DNA of 64,000 bases, taken from Saprospiraceae bacterium. Its GTDB lineage: Bacteria; Bacteroidota; Bacteroidia; Chitinophagales; Saprospiraceae. This document shows positions 37,950-45,802 of this stretch, piece after piece (positions within the stretch are counted from its first letter, which is position 1; every line of letters starts with the position of its first letter). The stretch lies in the NCBI GenBank assembly GCA_022844565.1, contig JALHLK010000002.1, forward strand, positions 62,001 to 126,000. Direction: 5' to 3'. Both the position numbers and the translations under genes were made by a program. The notes beneath the pieces are model-generated. The model had not been told where the DNA came from. It searched no databases and worked only from the letters and a program-made list of their open reading frames with translations.

Positions 37950-39329
37950 ATGGCAACACCAAACAAAGTAGCGTTTCACACATTAGGCTGTAAGCTTAAT
38001 TTTTCAGAAACTTCGACAATAAGAAGGCAGTTTGAGGATCAAGGGTATCATACAGTACCTTTTGAAGAAGGTGCAGATATTTATGTATTGAATACATGCT
38101 CTGTCACAGATTTTGCTGATAAAAAGTGTAGATATGAAGTGCGAAGAGCATTAAAGTATTCGCCTCAAGCTAAGATTGTGGTGGTAGGATGTTATGCGCA
38201 ATTGAAACCTAAGGAAATAGCAGAAATCCCTGGTGTAGACTTAGTACTTGGTGCCGGAGAGAAGTTTAACATACTCAAATACATCGATGAAATAGCTAGC
38301 CTCGGTTCAAAGGGTATGATCAGAGCTGGAGATATCAATTCGGTCAACACTTTTGTTGATTCTTTTTCATTTGGAGATAGGACGCGCTCGTTTCTCAAAG
38401 TACAAGATGGGTGTGATTACAAATGTACCTTTTGTACTATACCTCAAGCTCGAGGTAAAAGCAGAAGCGATACTGTCGAAAAAGCAGTCGTCAACGCACA
38501 AAATATAGCCAATCATGGCATAAAAGAAATCGTATTAACTGGAGTAAACTTAGGTGATTTTGGAAACGGAACGGAAGTGATAGAAGGTGAAAAGCCTAAG
38601 AAAAATGCACTTTTCATTGATTTAATCAAAGAGTTGGATCAGGTAGAAGGCCTAGATCGTTTTAGAATATCATCGATAGAACCCAATCTCATAACAGAGG
38701 AAATCATCGCCTTTGTTGCCAATAGCCAAAGATTTGTTCCCCACTTTCATATTCCTTTACAATCTGGAAGTGACAAAATACTCAAATTGATGAGGCGCAG
38801 ATATGTGAGGGATGTTTATAAAAGTCGTGTCGAATCAATTAAACGCATGATGCCTCATGCATGTATAGGTGTAGATGTGATTGTCGGTTTTCCAGGAGAA
38901 AGTGATGAAGATTTTCAAGAAACTTACAATTTTATTGCCGATTTGGATATATCTTATTTACATGTATTTACCTATTCCGAAAGGGCAAATACCCTAGCAG
39001 CGACTATGGAAGGTACTGTACCTATGAATGTAAGGAGAAATCGTAATGACCTATTAAGGATGCTAAGTGATAAGAAAAAACACTATTTCTATCAACAGTT
39101 TGAGGGACAAACGAGGTCTGTTCTCTTAGAAAATCATGAAGAAAAAGGTATGATGAGTGGCTTTACAGATAATTATATAAGAGTAGAGATTCCTTATAAT
39201 GAAGATTTTGTCAATAAGGTTTTGCCTATAAAATTAGAAAGGTATAATGGTGGTGAGGCGTTTATTGGTAGAATTGGTCATCAATCACCCATTCAACAAA
39301 ATCAAATCGCTGCCATGTCGTTTAAATAA
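37950..39329 (+). CDS. mtaB: tRNA threonylcarbamoyladenosine methylthiotransferase MtaB
   Basis: A 459-residue radical-SAM enzyme that converts t6A37 to ms2t6A37 in tRNAs reading ANN codons. The N-terminal UPF0004 domain (FHTLGCKLNFSETS, YVLNTCSVTDFADKKC, VVGCYAQ) binds one 4Fe-4S cluster through three Cys. The radical-SAM motif CDYKCTFCTIPQARGKSRS binds the second. A C-terminal TRAM domain follows (SVLLENHEEKGMMSGFTDNY). The N-terminal wording GCKLNFSETS favours MtaB over MiaB or RimO. The frame extends 47 codons upstream but the promoter box excludes that start. It converges on the kinase gene with a 2-bp gap. Confidence 0.92.
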   Translation: MATPNKVAFHTLGCKLNFSETSTIRRQFEDQGYHTVPFEEGADIYVLNTCSVTDFADKKCRYEVRRALKYSPQAKIVVVGCYAQLKPKEIAEIPGVDLVLGAGEKFNILKYIDEIASLGSKGMIRAGDINSVNTFVDSFSFGDRTRSFLKVQDGCDYKCTFCTIPQARGKSRSDTVEKAVVNAQNIANHGIKEIVLTGVNLGDFGNGTEVIEGEKPKKNALFIDLIKELDQVEGLDRFRISSIEPNLITEEIIAFVANSQRFVPHFHIPLQSGSDKILKLMRRRYVRDVYKSRVESIKRMMPHACIGVDVIVGFPGESDEDFQETYNFIADLDISYLHVFTYSERANTLAATMEGTVPMNVRRNRNDLLRMLSDKKKHYFYQQFEGQTRSVLLENHEEKGMMSGFTDNYIRVEIPYNEDFVNKVLPIKLERYNGGEAFIGRIGHQSPIQQNQIAAMSFK

Positions 39330-39331
39330 AG

Positions 39332-40549
39332 TTAGCCAAAGGGTTCCAAATCTGTAGACTGTAGCTTGATAGAAAAAGTGGTACCTTCTCCAATTTTTGA
39401 AGATTTGACAAATATTTTACCCTTGTGGTATTCTTCCATTATCCTTTTAGCGAGAGAAAGACCTAAGCCCCACCCTCTTTGTTTGGTGCTGTAGCCTGGT
39501 TGAAAAACCGTTTTAAACTTTGAACTTGGTATCCCTTTGCCCGTATCTGAAATATCCAAACAAGTTTCATCGCCCATTTTTTGAATATTACAGGATATTT
39601 TACCCTTTCCATCCATGGCATCCAAAGCATTGCGAAGTATATTCTCAATTACCCATTGAAATAAGTGTTCGTTAATCAGTACGTTGGCTGAAGATATGGA
39701 CGATTTTATTTCAAAAGTTACATTTTTAGGAGATCTTCTTTCCATATATGCAATAGCTTCTTCCATTACTTTAATTAAGTCATAGGATTTTAGCTCTGGC
39801 CTTGAGCCAATTTTAGAGAATCTATCAGCCACTAAATTAAGACGATCAATATCTTTTTCTAACTCTTCTACCACTTCCAAATGTTCTGGACTATCTGCCG
39901 ATATTTCTCTAAGGTAAGACATCCAGCCCAACATCGCAGATATCGGAGTACCCAATTGGTGAGCAGTCTCTTTAGCCATACCAGCCCAAACCCTATTTTG
40001 CTCAGACCTTTTTGATGAATTAAATAAAAAATAACCTAAACCAATGTAAGAGCCTATCAAAAAAATTTGAACGATCGGAAAGTACTTAATGTAGGTAACT
40101 AAGCGGGAATGAAAGTAATAAATTTTAGTATTCGGTCCTGTAAGAGGCTTTTTTCCATCTTCAAAAAACTCTTGAATTTTTTTGTCGATAAAAACTTTAT
40201 CTGTAATTACTTCATCACTATTGCCATTGAAGTGATAAGCTTCAAAAACACCATCTTGCTCAATAATGGAGGGTAAGGCAAAAGCTGAAATAATATCTTG
40301 CCGCAAAGAATTATCTTCATTTAATTTTTGATTAGTCAACGAACCCTCTAATGCATTAATGTAAAGTTTTGCACTTTTCTCTTCGTTTTTCATCAAATTT
40401 TGGGCTAAAAAATTTGAATAATATAACGTGATGAGCAAGATTACACCTCCTGCAATAACAAGAATGGCTTTCCAATTAGACCTTTGTTGATAGATGTCTT
40501 GCAAGTATACAAATATTAATATGAATCTTAAACTACAATAATTATGCAA
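39332..40549 (-). CDS. Membrane sensor histidine kinase
   Basis: A kinase of up to 405 residues. Layout: a transmembrane helix at about 26-46, a periplasmic sensor of roughly 110 residues with no recognised fold, a second helix (about 157-177), then a HisKA-type dimerisation domain with the phosphoacceptor His 197 (AKETAHQLGTPISAM) and a HATPase_c domain (ENILRNALDAM N-box, DISDTGKGIP G1, KQRGWGLGLSLAKRI G2). It ends in a short acidic/Pro tail. No response regulator is adjacent, so it is an orphan. The start is uncertain: the frame begins at a TTG (40547-40549), and a TTG about 15 codons later would also leave the first membrane helix whole. Confidence 0.88.
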   Translation of the reverse strand: MHNYCSLRFILIFVYLQDIYQQRSNWKAILVIAGGVILLITLYYSNFLAQNLMKNEEKSAKLYINALEGSLTNQKLNEDNSLRQDIISAFALPSIIEQDGVFEAYHFNGNSDEVITDKVFIDKKIQEFFEDGKKPLTGPNTKIYYFHSRLVTYIKYFPIVQIFLIGSYIGLGYFLFNSSKRSEQNRVWAGMAKETAHQLGTPISAMLGWMSYLREISADSPEHLEVVEELEKDIDRLNLVADRFSKIGSRPELKSYDLIKVMEEAIAYMERRSPKNVTFEIKSSISSANVLINEHLFQWVIENILRNALDAMDGKGKISCNIQKMGDETCLDISDTGKGIPSSKFKTVFQPGYSTKQRGWGLGLSLAKRIMEEYHKGKIFVKSSKIGEGTTFSIKLQSTDLEPFG

Positions 40550-40599
40550 ATATTGCTTTGACCTTAGTCATTACTTACTTATATAATTAAACTGATAAA

Positions 40600-41916
40600 T
40601 CAATTAGATTTTATTAAAACCAACTTTTCTTGAAGAGGAGAGATATATTCTGCACCATTTTCTGTTACCACGGCCATCTCTTCTACTGAAATCGTCTTTG
40701 TACCTCCTTCTATATCCCATTTGTAGAAACCATCAAATGCAAAAACTTGCCCTTTTAAAAGTGGTCGATAGGCATCTTGAGGGGGTATCCTTCCTGCTTG
40801 ATTGCCAGAAAGTCGTGGACCCACGTCGTGTGCTTGATACCCTACAGAGTGTCCGGTACCCCAGAACACCTCTTGGCTTTTATTTTCAGCCATCCATACC
40901 CTTTGGGCTTTATCTACTTCTATCCCTGTTATTCCCGGCTTCATAGCATTTTTTGCTTTACGGTTCCCTTCTACACCGACCTCCCAATACCTTTGAATAT
41001 CGGCAGGAGCTTCCTTCTCACCTGGTTTTAATACGTAGGCAAATCGCTGTATATCAGACACCCATCTGTCGTAAACACGGATACCAAAATCTGTTTGAAT
41101 CACATCACCTGGTCTTATGATACGATCAGTGGCATGAGAATGACCTCTATCTATGCCAGAATTGACAGAAGGATTTTGATCGGCAGCCCAAGCGTCAGTA
41201 AATCCATGACTTCTCATTTTCTCTTTTAAAAAGTTGGCAATATCGACATCTCTTGTCACATTAGGAACTACTTGTTCGTAAGCCTCAATCTCCCATTGCG
41301 AAGTGATTTCAGCTGCTTTTTTCATAATTTCTACCTCCTTTGGCAGTTTTACAGAAAGCCACTCATACAACAATTCTTCGCTCGACACTACATTTTTGCG
41401 TACTTCGGGCGATAACTGACCTGTCAACGCTTGAAATTGTGTAGAGCTCAATCCATCTGCAAATTCATTTTTGGTGCTAAAGTTTAAAGCAAGTTTGCCT
41501 TTTAAACTTTTATTGACATATTGGGCTGCCGTTGATACAGCTCCAATATTATAATCCACTACTACCACACTGTCTTGTAGCATTTTTTCTTTTAAAGCTG
41601 CTGCCTCTCCTTCAGGAGTAAAAACTATAGAGAAAATATCGTTACCTCTCAATTCAAAATAGAAAACTGCTGGAGCACCTGCATTTTCGCCACCTACATG
41701 AGACGCTATTGGGTCATTGACATTTGACCTACACAATACCAACCAACCATTTACTCCTGCTCTTTGCATAGCTGGACCCAACAAAGTACGTATTCTTTCT
41801 TTTCGTATTTCTGGCCATGGGCTTGGTCCTGAAAATGGGTTGTCGACTATTTCTTGCTTTTGTGTACAAGATGACAATAGACAGACAGCTGCTATAAATA
41901 GTAATAATTTTTTCAT
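40600..41916 (-). CDS. M24-family aminopeptidase-fold lipoprotein (Xaa-Pro peptidase-like)
   Basis: A 438-residue lipoprotein: signal peptide with lipobox LLSSC (Cys 17), so it is membrane-anchored and outside the cytoplasm. An N-terminal creatinase-like domain (about 30-190) precedes a pita-bread M24 domain. Candidate metal ligands: Asp in IQTDFG and in WVSDIQRF, His in GTGHSVGYQAHD, Glu in SVEEMAVV; an Asp/Glu replacement in the AFDGFYKWDIEGG region makes the site slightly unusual. The likely role is removal of an N-terminal residue before Pro in periplasmic peptides, but creatinase-type or inactive function cannot be excluded. Divergent from the thiolase gene. Confidence 0.8.
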   Translation of the reverse strand: MKKLLLFIAAVCLLSSCTQKQEIVDNPFSGPSPWPEIRKERIRTLLGPAMQRAGVNGWLVLCRSNVNDPIASHVGGENAGAPAVFYFELRGNDIFSIVFTPEGEAAALKEKMLQDSVVVVDYNIGAVSTAAQYVNKSLKGKLALNFSTKNEFADGLSSTQFQALTGQLSPEVRKNVVSSEELLYEWLSVKLPKEVEIMKKAAEITSQWEIEAYEQVVPNVTRDVDIANFLKEKMRSHGFTDAWAADQNPSVNSGIDRGHSHATDRIIRPGDVIQTDFGIRVYDRWVSDIQRFAYVLKPGEKEAPADIQRYWEVGVEGNRKAKNAMKPGITGIEVDKAQRVWMAENKSQEVFWGTGHSVGYQAHDVGPRLSGNQAGRIPPQDAYRPLLKGQVFAFDGFYKWDIEGGTKTISVEEMAVVTENGAEYISPLQEKLVLIKSN

Positions 41917-42003
41917 TTTAATATTTTAACCTAATGTAGAGATGTAAAAAAATCCTTTTGGTCAAAAATAGAATAAATGCAGAAATTGTAGTACAAATAG
42001 TCT

Positions 42004-42011
42004 TAGATTTG
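42004..42011 (+). promoter_or_regulatory. -7 promoter box of the thiolase gene
   Basis: TAGATTTG, a full TAnnTTTG match, 18 nt before the ATG at 42030. Confidence 0.5.
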
Positions 42012-42029
42012 TGAAAAAATTGGTGTAAA

Positions 42030-43208
42030 ATGAAAAAAGTATACATTATTTCAGCAAAAAGAACCCCTCTTGGTAGTTTTGGTGGTAAACTTTCTAGTCT
42101 TTCTGCTACGGACTTGGGAATAATAGCCACAAAAAGTGCTATTGAAGTTGCAACAATAGACTCAAAAGTAATAGAGGAGGTATACTTTGGCAATGTTGTC
42201 CAAGCAAACTTGGGTCAAGCACCTGCAAGACAAGTCGCTATTGGAGGAGGATTGGGTTACAATGTACCATGTACTACGGTAAATAAAGTATGCTCATCAG
42301 GGTTAAAATCAGTGATGTTGGCTGCGCAGTCTATACAATTAGGTATTAATGAAGTTGCTTTAGCGGGCGGTATGGAGAGTATGTCAAATATCCCACATTA
42401 CTTACCTGCCATGCGTTGGGGAGTAAAATTTGGAGGTAGTCAAATTGTAGATGGATTACAAAGAGATGGTTTGGTAGACGTATATGACGAAAAGGCGATG
42501 GGCGTTTTTGCAGATGCTACAGCAGTCAAATACGACATTTCGAGAGAAGAGCAAGACCGTTTTGCCATCCAATCCTATTCAAGAGCAAAAAATGCAACAG
42601 AAAGTGGAAAATTTGAAAAGGAAATTTGTCCTGTGGCTATTCCTCAAAGAAAAGGAGATCCAATTATTATGAAAAATGATGAAGAATATACCAATGTATC
42701 TTTTGATAAAATACCCTCTTTAAGACCTGCATTTACACCTGATGGAACAGTGACCGCAGCCAATGCAAGTACCATCAATGACGGAGCAGCAGCCTTGATT
42801 TTAGCTAGTGAAAATTTTGTGAAAGCACATGGTCTACAGCCGATAGCGGAAATTATCTCTTTTGCAGATGCTGCTCAGGAACCTCAATGGTTTACTACAG
42901 CCCCAACATTAGCAGCTCCAAAAGCAATGAAAAATGGAGGTTTAAACACATCAGACATACAGCTATTCGAAGTAAACGAAGCTTTTTCTGTTGTAACCCT
43001 TGCATTCAACAAAGTCTTGGACATTGATGAGTCTATTGTCAATATCCACGGAGGAGCAGTGTCTTTGGGACATCCACTTGGGGCTAGTGGAGCAAGAATA
43101 CTTACTACACTTATACACGGTTTACACTCCTCTGATAAAGAATTAGGGTGCGCTACACTATGTAATGGTGGTGGTGGGGCAAGTGCAATGATTGTGAGGG
43201 CTTGTTGA
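42030..43208 (+). CDS. Acetyl-CoA C-acetyltransferase (thiolase)
   Basis: A 392-residue type II thiolase. The nucleophile is Cys 88 in VNKVCSSGLKSVM. The other active-site residues lie in FEVNEAF (Asn/Glu), GHPLGASGAR (His) and CNGGGGAS (second Cys near residue 383). It condenses two acetyl-CoA to acetoacetyl-CoA, or runs in reverse in degradation. The neighbouring convergent GHMP kinase looks like mevalonate kinase, which would fit acetoacetyl-CoA supply for isoprenoid synthesis, but a role in fatty-acid or butyrate metabolism is equally possible. Confidence 0.9.
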   Translation: MKKVYIISAKRTPLGSFGGKLSSLSATDLGIIATKSAIEVATIDSKVIEEVYFGNVVQANLGQAPARQVAIGGGLGYNVPCTTVNKVCSSGLKSVMLAAQSIQLGINEVALAGGMESMSNIPHYLPAMRWGVKFGGSQIVDGLQRDGLVDVYDEKAMGVFADATAVKYDISREEQDRFAIQSYSRAKNATESGKFEKEICPVAIPQRKGDPIIMKNDEEYTNVSFDKIPSLRPAFTPDGTVTAANASTINDGAAALILASENFVKAHGLQPIAEIISFADAAQEPQWFTTAPTLAAPKAMKNGGLNTSDIQLFEVNEAFSVVTLAFNKVLDIDESIVNIHGGAVSLGHPLGASGARILTTLIHGLHSSDKELGCATLCNGGGGASAMIVRAC

Positions 43209-43281
43209 TTAGTTAGTCAAAGGTTTATAATATAAATCACTCCTCTTGTCTAAGAATATTTCAAACATTTATTCCTAGCCA

Positions 43282-44115
43282 TTATATGGTTATAAAGTTC
43301 TCGTCACCATCACCATACACCAAAAAGTATCCCCCACCCCCAGCTCCACACAATTTTACAAAATGAGACTGTTCTTCAAGTCCCTTTTGCCAAATTGGTT
43401 TGACAAGATCAGGTATCATGGGTTGGAAAATTTCAAATTGTAACTGGCTAATTTGTGCTATGACATCAAGATTTGTTTGATTATTTAAAAAATTTTCTAT
43501 CAGCGTGTTATTCAAGCCCATCAATTTTTCAATTTCTACAGATTTTTCATTTTGGATTTCATTCTTAAAAATTGAAACATAATGGGCTGTACTTCTTGAG
43601 ATTTTGGAATCCAATAGTTTCCAACCAGACAAGTTTATACTTTTTGAATCAATCACGTTTGTTAGTCCATCTTTAGTAAAAATTGCTTTATTAAGATAAA
43701 TGACGTAAGGATCTATACCCGAACTTGTTCCATGAAAATAAGATTCCATTAATCCAAGGTGCGCTTGAAGTTTGTCAAAATCGACTTCCTCTGTTTTATA
43801 TCGCTCGTATATGCATGCGATCAAAGCCCCACTACTACCCGAACCATATCCTATCGGTATAGTCGATTCATAACCGAGTCCAGCCTCCATATCTTTTTGA
43901 AACAAATCAAAATTGAGATGAATTTTCTTCCTTACAAAGTGGGCCATAAGATCTTCCCAGAATGATGTCAGTGGTGATTCCTCATTTTTATATAGAAAAG
44001 CAGAAGTTGCAAGATACGGTAAGGCTAAGCTATTACCCCCATTGATGACGGTATATTCACCCGCTAAAAGTAATTTTCCATGATAGGTTTTAGATAATTG
44101 ATCATAATTATGCAT
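43282..44115 (-). CDS. GHMP family kinase, mevalonate-kinase-like
   Basis: A 277-residue kinase. It has the GHMP signature: KLLLAGEYTVINGGNSLALP at the N-terminus, the ATP loop PIGYGSGSSGALIA, a substrate region HGTSSGIDPYV and the C-terminal CGAGGGGYFLVYG motif. The LAGEYTV start and length point to mevalonate kinase or phosphomevalonate kinase of the mevalonate pathway. The exact substrate cannot be fixed by eye. It ends 73 bp from the convergent thiolase gene. Confidence 0.75.
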   Translation of the reverse strand: MHNYDQLSKTYHGKLLLAGEYTVINGGNSLALPYLATSAFLYKNEESPLTSFWEDLMAHFVRKKIHLNFDLFQKDMEAGLGYESTIPIGYGSGSSGALIACIYERYKTEEVDFDKLQAHLGLMESYFHGTSSGIDPYVIYLNKAIFTKDGLTNVIDSKSINLSGWKLLDSKISRSTAHYVSIFKNEIQNEKSVEIEKLMGLNNTLIENFLNNQTNLDVIAQISQLQFEIFQPMIPDLVKPIWQKGLEEQSHFVKLCGAGGGGYFLVYGDGDENFITI

Positions 44116-44133
44116 ACTTCTTATGAATAGTTT

Positions 44134-44141
44134 TATATTTG
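44134..44141 (+). promoter_or_regulatory. -7 promoter box of the ECF-sigma/TonB operon
   Basis: TATATTTG, a full TAnnTTTG match, 26 nt before the ATG of the 52-residue membrane protein gene at 44167. It is the only good box before the sigma-factor gene, so the small gene and the sigma gene probably share a transcript. Confidence 0.5.
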
Positions 44142-44166
44142 CGGTAAATTAAAATATTTTTTCGAA

Positions 44167-44325
44167 ATGACATCTACAAGTAATAAAGAATTAAAAAAAT
44201 ATTGGATGTTCTTTGGAGCATCTTTGCTCTTTACGGTTGCATTACTTTTTGTGATACCTGAGTGGTTTTGGATAGGCCTTCCGTTCTTATTTACTTCATA
44301 TGTCTTGGCCAAGGATTGGTTGTAA
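44167..44325 (+). CDS. Small two-helix membrane protein, function unknown
   Basis: A 52-residue open frame starting MTSTSNKELKKYWMFFGAS. It contains two hydrophobic stretches (about 14-30 and 34-47) around PEWFWIG, so it should be an inner-membrane hairpin with a charged N-terminus and KDWL at the end. It sits between a -7 box and the sigma-factor gene and is read in the same direction. I do not recognise the family. The possible link to the sigma factor is positional only. Confidence 0.6.
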   Translation: MTSTSNKELKKYWMFFGASLLFTVALLFVIPEWFWIGLPFLFTSYVLAKDWL

Positions 44326-44343
44326 GACTTATAAAAGTATATT

Positions 44344-44949
44344 TTGGACCAAAGCAATCAAGATAATAGTCTAATATTTGAAAAAGAACTTTTTCCTCAC
44401 CTCGAGGCATTAAAAACCTTTGCATTTCACCTTACGTATGATGACTCTACTGCTGAGGATTTAGTACAAGAGACTTATCTAAAAGCACATAAATTCATAG
44501 ATCGTTACGTTTCGGGAACTAATGGGAAGGCTTGGTTGTTTAAGATTCTTAAGAATGCGTATATTAACGAATATCGCAAAAAAAGTAAATCACCTAAGAC
44601 GGTAGATTACGATGGCGTTCTTATTTGGCAAGACAATGAAAACATGCCAACCAAGGGTTACGGAGATCTAAGACAAGATCTTTTTGACGAACGCATGGGA
44701 GACGAAGTGACGATCGCACTAAATGCCTTGCCACTCGACTTTAGAACAGTAATACTACTTTGTGACGTGGAAGGATTTACTTATGAGGAGATTGCTAAAA
44801 TCTTAGATCTGCCGATAGGGACAGTGAGATCTAGGCTTTTTAGAGCACGAAATATGCTTAAAGAGCTTTTGAGATCATATGCCGAAAGACAAGGTTATAA
44901 AGACTTTAGAGGTTTACGCAATAAGGATTATAATGATGAGGAAGAATAA
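44344..44949 (+). CDS. RNA polymerase ECF-type sigma factor
   Basis: A 201-residue sigma-70 family protein. Region 2 is at about 15-80 (DSTAEDLVQETYLKAHKFIDRY, then AWLFKILKNAYINEYRKK) and region 4 at about 125-180 (ALNALPLDFRTVILLCDVEGFTYEEIAKILDLPIGTVRSRLFRARNML split over the helix-turn-helix). It lacks region 3, so it is an ECF sigma. A 20-residue Tyr/Arg/Asp-rich tail follows. The start is TTG at 44344. The gene is followed by a small probable anti-sigma gene and by exported metal-related genes that it may control. Confidence 0.9.
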   Translation: MDQSNQDNSLIFEKELFPHLEALKTFAFHLTYDDSTAEDLVQETYLKAHKFIDRYVSGTNGKAWLFKILKNAYINEYRKKSKSPKTVDYDGVLIWQDNENMPTKGYGDLRQDLFDERMGDEVTIALNALPLDFRTVILLCDVEGFTYEEIAKILDLPIGTVRSRLFRARNMLKELLRSYAERQGYKDFRGLRNKDYNDEEE

Positions 44950-44984
44950 ACCAATTATTGGTATTAATAATAAATTTTGAAGGG

Positions 44985-45212
44985 ATGAATTCAGAAATTA
45001 CGGGATTAAAAAAGAAAATCAGCATGTACTTTGATAACGCACTTGACCAAAGTCAGTGTAATGAACTGTTAAATCAGGTTACAAATGATCCTAAAGTACA
45101 ATCAATTTACTCAAAAGAAAAAGATTTTAGAGATTATATCAAATCACATATTGTGAGACCTGCTGTTTCTTTAGATCTTGTAGAGTCCATCAAAAAAAAT
45201 ATAATTAGATAA
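44985..45212 (+). CDS. Probable small anti-sigma factor lacking zinc ligands
   Basis: A 75-residue protein beginning MNSEITGLKKKISMYFDNALD. Its arrangement resembles the small Bacteroidota anti-sigma proteins: an N-terminal helix, a helix with a single Cys (QSQCNELLNQV), then YSKEKDFRDYIKSHIVRP and a C-terminal SLDLVESIKKNI helix. The usual HxxxCxxC zinc motif is missing. The start is ATG 44985, preceded by GAAGGG. Its place 35 nt after the sigma gene supports an anti-sigma role; this is inference from position and weak resemblance. Confidence 0.55.
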   Translation: MNSEITGLKKKISMYFDNALDQSQCNELLNQVTNDPKVQSIYSKEKDFRDYIKSHIVRPAVSLDLVESIKKNIIR

Positions 45213-45218
45213 TCATTG

Positions 45219-45653
45219 ATGAGATTGCTCTGTATCATATTAGCACTTAGCCTTTATACCCAAGCTTTTGGATACTATGCATTATCTATTTCTTTACCTA
45301 CAGAATGCCAATCAACTCACAAAAAGCAAAAAGATCATGAAGAAAAAACATTCTGTTGTTCTTCAAAAAGTAAGGCTTCATGTGATGACCACAAAGAAGT
45401 AAAAGCTTCAAAATCTTGTCACATAGATGATGAATCAAAATCGGATTCAAAAAAAGAATCGAAAGGATGTTGTGGCGATCAAGATTGTGATTGTCTTTGT
45501 TGTTTTCATATACAGTCTTTTCCAGTTTTATTCTACAGTCATCAAGAGTTTTCGTCACAGCCGTTGACAAATTACTATAAGTCTAAATTTCATTATAGCG
45601 ATGCTATTCCTAAAGATTTGATGTCTAATATTTTTCATCCTCCACAAGTATAA
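45219..45653 (+). CDS. Exported Cys/His-rich protein, probable metal-related
   Basis: A 144-residue protein with a signal peptide (MRLLCIILALSLYTQAFGYY). The mature part is highly charged (many Lys, Ser, Asp) and carries paired cysteines: FCCSSKSKASC, then KGCCGDQDCDCLCCFH near residue 90-105, plus scattered His. This composition suggests binding of soft metals such as Cu, Zn or Cd in the periplasm. No catalytic domain is recognised. The gene lies immediately before the HMA-TonB receptor gene, which supports a metal function. ATG 45219 is preferred to the overlapping TTG at 45216. Confidence 0.65.
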   Translation: MRLLCIILALSLYTQAFGYYALSISLPTECQSTHKKQKDHEEKTFCCSSKSKASCDDHKEVKASKSCHIDDESKSDSKKESKGCCGDQDCDCLCCFHIQSFPVLFYSHQEFSSQPLTNYYKSKFHYSDAIPKDLMSNIFHPPQV

Positions 45654-45750
45654 ATTATAATCATAGTAAAGTAAGTTTTTTTTCATTTACACTGCATTTG
45701 AAAAAAGCTTAAAAAATCATTGCACATATATAGGTGCTTTGAGAAATTAG

Positions 45751-45776
45751 TTAATGTGGTTTTTAAATCGCATTAA
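45751..45776 (+). promoter_or_regulatory. Stem-loop in the leader of the TonB receptor gene
   Basis: TTAATGTG (45751-45758) pairs with CGCATTAA (45769-45776), one G-U pair, 10-nt loop, ending 26 nt before the ATG. It could be a regulatory or processing site, or an operator palindrome; no known riboswitch is recognised. Confidence 0.3.
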
Positions 45777-45802
45777 TCATAAATAATTATAATTTTAAAA
45801 AA

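Noticed and set aside
44133-44357. 74-codon minus-strand open frame
   Set aside because: It is antisense to the 52-residue membrane protein gene, which has a promoter box, a proper ATG and hydrophobic helices. The antisense frame has none of these.
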